Origin: Candidatus Omnitrophota bacterium
Lineage (GTDB): Bacteria; Omnitrophota; Gorgyraeia; Zapsychrales; Fredricksoniimonadaceae
DNA: 5,335 bases
NCBI GenBank assembly: GCA_016206745.1
Contig: JACQQW010000186.1
Coordinates: 1-5,335 of the forward strand
Direction of reading: 5' to 3'
The position numbers and the translations under genes were made by a program. The notes beneath the pieces were generated by a model. That model made no database searches, was not told the DNA's origin, and saw only the letters and a list, made by a program, of their open reading frames with translations. Positions 4,818 to 5,335 of this stretch are shown in pieces. Every line of letters starts with the position of its first letter. Position 1 is the stretch's first letter.

Positions 4818-5335
4818 TTATACCACTCCGGCCAAATGCTCTTTTTCTTTTCCAGGCGCCTGAAGCCCGACCAGCGGCCAAACGCTGGTGATGGGCGTGA
4901 CCCTGAAAATCACCGGCGTTAAACTGTCAATGCCTGTGCGCCGGATGCGCTCGATCATGGCGCGGTCAACATTTATCTCAACCCCCTTGCCGTCCTTGCC
5001 GATTTTCCAATTCACGTTGGTTGTATCGAGATCAATACCGCCTTGATGCCATGGATCACTTTCATCTTTGCTTTTCATCGCCGAATCGGTGGTTATAGTT
5101 AAAATAATAGATGTAGATGGAGCAGATGTAACAGTTGAAGGAACACTAAGACCAATATCATACTGAGAATATTCCCTTTGAAGATCACCCACCAATTCCC
5201 TTTGAACTACGGGTAACATTGGAACCATTGACACATCATTTAGAAGACGAAGTTGGATTTGAGCCCTTTTTAGCACATTCGATCCAGGAATTACTTCAAA
5301 TTGTAGCACATCCATAGCAGTCGGCGCTGCTACAC
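4818..5335 (-). CDS. C-terminal part of a larger protein of unknown function (5' end outside window)
   Basis: The frame stays open to the window edge, with VAAPTA preceding the first internal Met at 5315, so that Met need not be the start. About 171 residues are visible. Numbering from that Met, residues 1-80 are beta-rich with hydroxylated stretches (SVPSTVTSAPSTS at 57-69). Residues 88-152 form a compact module: PWHQGGIDLDTTNVNWKIG, then KDGKGVEINVDRAMIERIRR, then TPVIFRVTPITSVWPLVGL. The GGIDL start and the TPVIFRVTP-PLVGL finish look like a C-terminal tail domain that I recall as recurring at the ends of large proteins in Omnitrophota-like genomes. I cannot name a function. No membrane segment is clear in this part. 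A decayed copy of its 108-126 region lies at 4166-4249. The stop at 4818 leaves 39 bases to the next gene. Confidence 0.75.
   Translation of the reverse strand, partial: VAAPTAMDVLQFEVIPGSNVLKRAQIQLRLLNDVSMVPMLPVVQRELVGDLQREYSQYDIGLSVPSTVTSAPSTSIILTITTDSAMKSKDESDPWHQGGIDLDTTNVNWKIGKDGKGVEINVDRAMIERIRRTGIDSLTPVIFRVTPITSVWPLVGLQAPGKEKEHLAGVV

Noticed and set aside
1..5335. tRNA, rRNA, CRISPR array, insertion sequence or prophage attachment site
   Set aside because: No cloverleaf-like or ribosomal sequence, no regularly spaced direct repeats, and no transposase or integrase were seen by reading. A covariance-model search was not possible.

Overview
All recognisable genes in this window lie on the minus strand, so transcription runs from position 5335 down to position 1. 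The genes are compact, with gaps of 3 to about 90 bases, and their families are bacterial. The sequence alone does not fix the taxon. The C-terminal segment at 4818-5335, the GGGGACA-type palindromes and the endonuclease Q gene beside a UvrD-like helicase recall Candidatus Omnitrophota (OP3) or similar uncultured, metagenome-derived bacteria. That placement is an inference from memory.

Layout in transcription order. (1) 5335-4818: the C-terminal end of a larger protein of unknown function that enters from outside the window. (2) 4778-4252: two small overlapping genes, a nuclease-toxin-like protein and a DUF2283 protein, arranged like a toxin-antitoxin module. A short palindrome lies just upstream. 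(3) 4249-4166: a decayed fragment related to the C-terminal domain of gene (1). It ends four bases before the next start codon. (4) 4162-2876: endonuclease Q, a PHP-domain repair nuclease for deaminated bases. (5) 2845-1346: a short UvrD/PcrA-type helicase that appears to lack the 2B subdomain. (6) 1256-906: comEA. (7) 879-1: the N-terminal 293 codons of comEC, cut off by the window edge.

The central part reads as a DNA-processing block. EndoQ nicks 5' of deaminated bases, and the helicase could unwind from that nick. Both proteins end in a beta-clamp-binding pentapeptide (QLALF and QMQLF), which suggests recruitment to the same sliding clamp. The two genes share a reading frame across a 30-base gap that holds a terminator-like or REP-like hairpin. 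ComEA and ComEC downstream are the DNA receptor and inner-membrane channel of natural transformation. A plausible promoter overlapping the uvrD-like stop codon could drive them separately. The comEC part is visibly more AT-rich (about 40% GC in its last 300 bases) than endoQ and the helicase. No tRNA, rRNA, CRISPR array, insertion sequence or plus-strand gene was found, and there is no gene-free stretch longer than 300 bases.
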